64,000 nt of DNA from Falsiroseomonas algicola (lineage in GTDB: Bacteria; Pseudomonadota; Alphaproteobacteria; Acetobacterales; Acetobacteraceae), in NCBI RefSeq assembly GCF_011040385.1, contig NZ_JAAIKB010000005.1, positions 186,001-250,000 on the forward strand. The letters are read 5' to 3'. How positions within the stretch are numbered: position 1 is the stretch's first letter; each line of letters opens with the position of its first letter. A program made the position numbers and the translations under genes. The notes beneath the pieces were generated by a model. That model saw nothing but the letters and a program-made list of their open reading frames with translations. It had not been told where the DNA came from and did not search any database. Positions 60,526-64,000 of the stretch are shown here, in pieces.

Positions 60526-63372
60526 ATGGATACGCTGACGTCGAACCTGGCGATCGACCCGATCGACCGCCGCTTCCAGCAGCCGCCCCGCAGCCTGGTG
60601 GAGCCCGGCGCCTTCTGGCTGCTGGAAGGGGGCGAGGCCGACATCTTCGCCGCCGTGGAAGGGCTGGAGGAGGGCGTGGCGCCGCCCGGCCCCTACCTGT
60701 TCGTCGGCCGGCTGGAGGAAGGCAGCCTGGTCGTCGGGCATGAGTCCGACATCGAATGCCTGGTGATCCGCCCCGCCGCCGGCGCGGTGCTGCGCCGCCT
60801 GCCACATCTCGGCGCGCTGGGCGGGTCGGAGGCGGTGCTGGAGGCGATGCAGGGCTGGGCCGGCGTGCTGGCCCAGGGGCTCGGCGCGCGGCTCTGGCGG
60901 CCCTCCAACATCGATCGCGTGGCGCGGCCCGGGCGGATGCTGCAGCTCGCGGACCGGCAATCCGCCACCACGCGCGGCGACGGCGCCTGGCTGCGCCTGC
61001 CGGCACAGGGCGCCATGCTGCTGGGCCTCGAACCCGTCTCCGGCCTGCTGCCCCTGCCGCCCCAGGCCTGGCTGGTCGCGGGTTCGGCCTTCGAGGCACC
61101 CGTGTTCACGAGCGTGGCGCCCGATGCGCTGGAGGAAGCGGCGGCCGGTGTCAGCGCCTTCACCCAGGCCTGCGTCGCCATGCTGCCCGGGCTGCGCAGC
61201 CTGGCGGAGATCGATGAGAGCGGGCGCCTGGAACAGCGCGCGCGGCAGGACCGGGAGGCCGAGAGCCGCACCGCCGGCATCGCCGCCAAGCTGCTGCATG
61301 CGCCGGCGCCGCCGGAAGCCGATCCCGGCCAGGATGCGGCGGCGGAGCCGCTCTTCCTCGCCATGGTGGCGGTCGCCAAGGCTGCCGGGCTGCGCCCGCG
61401 CATCACGCGCCCGACGCGGCTGCGGGAGCAGGATATCGACACGCCGCCCACGATGGAGGAGATCGCCCGTGCGTCGGGCCTCCGGCTGCGGCAGGTCTCG
61501 CTGCCGGGCGACTGGTGGAAGCGCGACCTCGGCCCGCTGCTGGGGCGGGAGATCGGCGGCGATGCCGTGGCGCTGCTGCGGGATGGCAGCCGCTACGTCG
61601 TGCAGAAGCCGGGCGTGGCGCCGCGGCCGGTGACGGAAGCGGTCGCGGCCACGCTGCTGCCGCAGGCCTGGACGCTGATGGAGCCGCTGCCGGACCAGCC
61701 GCTGGGCTGGCCGCAGCTGCAATCCTTCGTGCATCCCCATGCGCCCGACAAGGCGCTGGCGATCGGGGCGGCCATCATCGGCGCCTTCCTCGGCCTTGGC
61801 ATGCCCATCGCCATGTCCTTCGCGACGGGGTCGCTCATCCCCGGAGGCAACCGGCTCGGGCTGGTGGAACTCGGCATCGCGCTGGCCTGCGTCGGGCTCG
61901 CGAACTTCGTCGTGCAGATGGCGGGCGACATCGCCAAGCACCGCATGACGGCGACGATGGAGGCGCCGCTGCATGCCGCGCTCTGGGACCGGCTGCTGCG
62001 GCTGCCGATCCCGGTGCTGCGGCGGCACAACCCCTCGGAGCTCGCCTCGCGCCTCGGCGTCGCGCTCGCCGTGCCGCTCGGGCGCAAGAACTACCGCCTG
62101 GCGGCGATCGGCAGCGCGGCCACCTTCGTCACCGCCATGGCGATGCTCTTCGCCTATATCCCCATCGCCGCCGTGGTGGCGCTGCCGCTGATCCTGGCGC
62201 AGCTCGGCCTTTCCATCCTGGCGGGCGTGCTGAAGACCCGCGCGCATGCCGCGAGCCTGGCGCAGACGGGTGCTGCGGATGCGCTGGCGATCGAGGCCGT
62301 GAGCGGCATCACCAAGCTGCGCCTGGCCGGGGTGGAGCAGCGGCTGCTGGCCAGCTGGGCGGAGCGCTTCATGGTGCTGCGCGGCAGCAAGATGGCGGAG
62401 GAGCATGTGGAGACCTGGCACAGCGTCGGCTCCGCCTTCCTGACCTTCCTGGCGCTCGGCCTGTTGTTCCTGGTCTTCGCGGCGGGCGATGCCGGCACCA
62501 AGCCGGCCGTGATCGGCTTCCTCATGGCCTTCATGATCGCCAATGGCGCGGCCACCGGCTTCGGCGCGGCCTTCATGGGCTGGCATCCGCTGAATGCGAT
62601 GCGGGACTACGCCGCGCCGCTGATGCAGTCCCTGCCGGAAGCGACGGCGGGGCGGATCGATCCCGGGCGGCTCTCCGGCCGCATCGAGCTGTCCAACGTC
62701 GCCTTCGCCTATGAGGGCGCGGAGCAGCCGGTCTTTCGCGGCCTGAATTTGGAGATCGAGCCGGGCGAGTTCGTCGCCGTCATCGGGCGGTCGGGCTGCG
62801 GCAAGTCCACGCTGGTGCGGCTGCTGCTGGGGCTGGAGCGCCCGCATTTCGGCAGCGTGGCCTATGACGGGCAGGACCTCGCCTCGCTCGACCTCGGCCT
62901 GCTGCGGCGGCGCGTCGGCACGGTGCTGCAGGGGGCCACCCTGCCGCCCGGCGCGCTGATCGACACGCTGCGCGGCTTCAGCGAGGCGAGCGAGGCGCGG
63001 ATCTGGCAGGCGCTGGAAGGGGCGGCGATCGCGGAGGATGTGCGGGCCATGCCGCTCGGGTTGAGGACGCCCATCGCCGATGCGTCGCAGGTTTTGTCGG
63101 GCGGGCAGGTGCAGCGGCTGCTGCTGGCCCGCGCGCTGGTGAACAAGCCGGATGTGCTGATCCTGGACGAGGCGACCAGCGCGCTGGATCCGACCACGCA
63201 GGCCGTGACGACGCGGACGGTCGCGACCATGACCTGCACGCGCATCGTCATCGCGCACCGGCTGGAGACGATCCGCGGCGCCGACCGCATCGTGGTGGTG
63301 GAGGAAGGCCGCATCGCCCATGCCGGCACCTTCGCCGAACTGGTCGAGGCGGGCGTGATCGAAGGCGCGTAG
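60526..63372 (+). CDS. NHLM-type second ABC transporter (permease/ATPase)
   Basis: A 948-residue partner of the PCAT. The first ~400 residues are soluble: an N-terminal part (FWLLEGGEADIFAAVEGLEE) similar to the cupin/cNMP-like start of NHLM transporter 2, and a later segment (~280-395) resembling a C39 domain without catalytic Cys. Membrane helices run ~405-680. The ATPase has Walker A GRSGCGKST (~752), LSGGQVQRLLLARAL, Walker B LILDEATSALD and the H-loop IVIAHRLETI. Paired with transporter 1 and HlyD it completes the export apparatus. It starts 5 bp after the PCAT stop and ends back-to-back with the convergent TRIC gene. Confidence 0.92.
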   Translation: MDTLTSNLAIDPIDRRFQQPPRSLVEPGAFWLLEGGEADIFAAVEGLEEGVAPPGPYLFVGRLEEGSLVVGHESDIECLVIRPAAGAVLRRLPHLGALGGSEAVLEAMQGWAGVLAQGLGARLWRPSNIDRVARPGRMLQLADRQSATTRGDGAWLRLPAQGAMLLGLEPVSGLLPLPPQAWLVAGSAFEAPVFTSVAPDALEEAAAGVSAFTQACVAMLPGLRSLAEIDESGRLEQRARQDREAESRTAGIAAKLLHAPAPPEADPGQDAAAEPLFLAMVAVAKAAGLRPRITRPTRLREQDIDTPPTMEEIARASGLRLRQVSLPGDWWKRDLGPLLGREIGGDAVALLRDGSRYVVQKPGVAPRPVTEAVAATLLPQAWTLMEPLPDQPLGWPQLQSFVHPHAPDKALAIGAAIIGAFLGLGMPIAMSFATGSLIPGGNRLGLVELGIALACVGLANFVVQMAGDIAKHRMTATMEAPLHAALWDRLLRLPIPVLRRHNPSELASRLGVALAVPLGRKNYRLAAIGSAATFVTAMAMLFAYIPIAAVVALPLILAQLGLSILAGVLKTRAHAASLAQTGAADALAIEAVSGITKLRLAGVEQRLLASWAERFMVLRGSKMAEEHVETWHSVGSAFLTFLALGLLFLVFAAGDAGTKPAVIGFLMAFMIANGAATGFGAAFMGWHPLNAMRDYAAPLMQSLPEATAGRIDPGRLSGRIELSNVAFAYEGAEQPVFRGLNLEIEPGEFVAVIGRSGCGKSTLVRLLLGLERPHFGSVAYDGQDLASLDLGLLRRRVGTVLQGATLPPGALIDTLRGFSEASEARIWQALEGAAIAEDVRAMPLGLRTPIADASQVLSGGQVQRLLLARALVNKPDVLILDEATSALDPTTQAVTTRTVATMTCTRIVIAHRLETIRGADRIVVVEEGRIAHAGTFAELVEAGVIEGA

Positions 63373-64000
63373 CTACCGCTCGTCCGGATAGTCGCGGGCG
63401 GGCTTCGGACGGAAGGGCGGGAGCGACCAGCCGCGCCACAGGGCCACGCCGCGCAGCCCGAAGCCCAGCGCGATGCCGGCGGTCAGCGCGATGTCGCGGG
63501 GCAGGGGGGCCAGGCGCAGCACGACATAGGCCGCCGCGGCCGCCATGGCAGCGGTGATGTAGATCTCCTTCCGCAGGATCAGCGGCAATTCGTTGCAGAC
63601 CACGTCGCGGATGATGCCGCCCGCCGTCGCCGTCACCGCGCCGAGCAGCACGGCGGCCCAGGGGTTGGCGCCGGCGATCAGCGCGATCTCCGCCCCCAGC
63701 ACGGCATAGAGGGCGAGCCCCACCGCATCCGCCCAGAGCAGCGCCTTGAAGCGGCTTTCCACGCGGTGGGCGAAGAAGAAGACGAGGATGGCGGTGGCGG
63801 CCGCGATGGCCGGTAGTTCGGGCGATTTCAGCCAGAAGATCGGCGTGCGGCCCAGCAGCAGGTCCCGCACCGTGCCGCCGCCGAAGCCGGTGATGACGCC
63901 GATCAGCACGAAGCCCACGATGTCCATCTGCTTCCGGCTGGCGACCAGCGCGCCGGAGGCGGCGAAGACCGCGATGCCCAGCAGGTCGAGGACCCGCAGC
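63373..64000 (-). CDS. TRIC/UPF0126-family cation channel (5' end outside window)
   Basis: At least 208 residues of a membrane protein; the reading frame is open to the right edge (LRVLDLLGIAVFAASGALVA upstream of the first internal Met). Two three-helix repeats follow, with GFGGGTVRDLLLGRTPIFWL in the first and TATAGGIIRDVVCNELPLIL in the second; these GGG/GG-RD motifs define the trimeric intracellular cation channel (YadS/UPF0126) family, which conducts K+ or Na+. The true start is outside the window. It converges on the export operon with no gap between stop codons. Confidence 0.9.
   Translation of the reverse strand, partial: LRVLDLLGIAVFAASGALVASRKQMDIVGFVLIGVITGFGGGTVRDLLLGRTPIFWLKSPELPAIAAATAILVFFFAHRVESRFKALLWADAVGLALYAVLGAEIALIAGANPWAAVLLGAVTATAGGIIRDVVCNELPLILRKEIYITAAMAAAAAYVVLRLAPLPRDIALTAGIALGFGLRGVALWRGWSLPPFRPKPARDYPDER

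Noticed and set aside
60190-63321. 1043-codon open frame opposite the ABC transporter genes
   Set aside because: Low-complexity Arg/His/Gln composition and complete overlap with well-defined ABC domains on the other strand.

Overview
The window looks like chromosomal DNA of a very GC-rich alphaproteobacterium, most probably an Acetobacteraceae member of the Roseomonas type. This is inferred from base composition, two Bug-family tricarboxylate-transporter binding proteins, a Bacillus-type PurF, and two conserved blocks: fabD-fabG-acpP-fabF-mltG with yicC-gmk, and rpsF-rpsR-DUF2232-rplI-dnaB-alr-mlaEF-radA-cvpA-purF. No phage, insertion sequence, plasmid or CRISPR array was seen.

Region by region. 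1-5.2 kb: two Bug binding proteins, an amidohydrolase, an AEC permease, then gmk and yicC. 5.2-10.1 kb: an accessory block (two reading directions) that separates yicC-gmk from mltG. It holds an SDR, a family-5 binding protein under a perfect NikR operator, nikR itself, a small DUF4118 membrane protein, a VOC protein and an EamA exporter. 10.1-15.4 kb: mltG and the fatty-acid operon, with an acetyltransferase gene overlapping fabD and fabG. 15.5-29.5 kb: the ribosomal/replication/purine backbone, interrupted between mlaF and radA by a less GC-rich RTX gene and a cytosolic copper-storage (Csp) gene. 29.5-32.8 kb: an amino-acid ABC importer (aapJQM) without its ATPase. 33-40.3 kb: a 2172-residue autotransporter followed closely by an IalB-family gene. 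40.5-47.7 kb: a small lipoprotein, tRNA-Thr(CGT), a MacAB/DevBCA-type exporter, an M20 deacylase, a threonine-synthase-like enzyme and a DSD1-type D-amino-acid lyase.

The most interesting part is 48.2-63.4 kb. Six genes joined by overlaps or short gaps encode a formyltransferase, a two-TM periplasmic sensor, a sensor-HAMP-MFS fusion, an ABC-type periplasmic binding protein, a sensor-HAMP-SpoIIE phosphatase and an RsbW-like kinase. They are followed by a 419-residue double-glycine-leader protein with a TolA-like coiled coil, and by an NHLM-type export apparatus: HlyD adaptor, C39 peptidase/ABC transporter and a second ABC transporter. The upstream regions of the two halves share two sequence motifs (TTGTCCGGACA, and AACCCAACGT or its complement). 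That suggests co-regulation of signalling and export. The RTX protein at 23.2-23.8 kb carries the same type of double-glycine leader, so it may be a second cargo encoded elsewhere.

Many intergenic gaps hold pairs of strong GC hairpins of one family (for example a 9-bp stem with loop TCT followed by a second hairpin). They probably act as terminators and are likely dispersed repeats in this genome.
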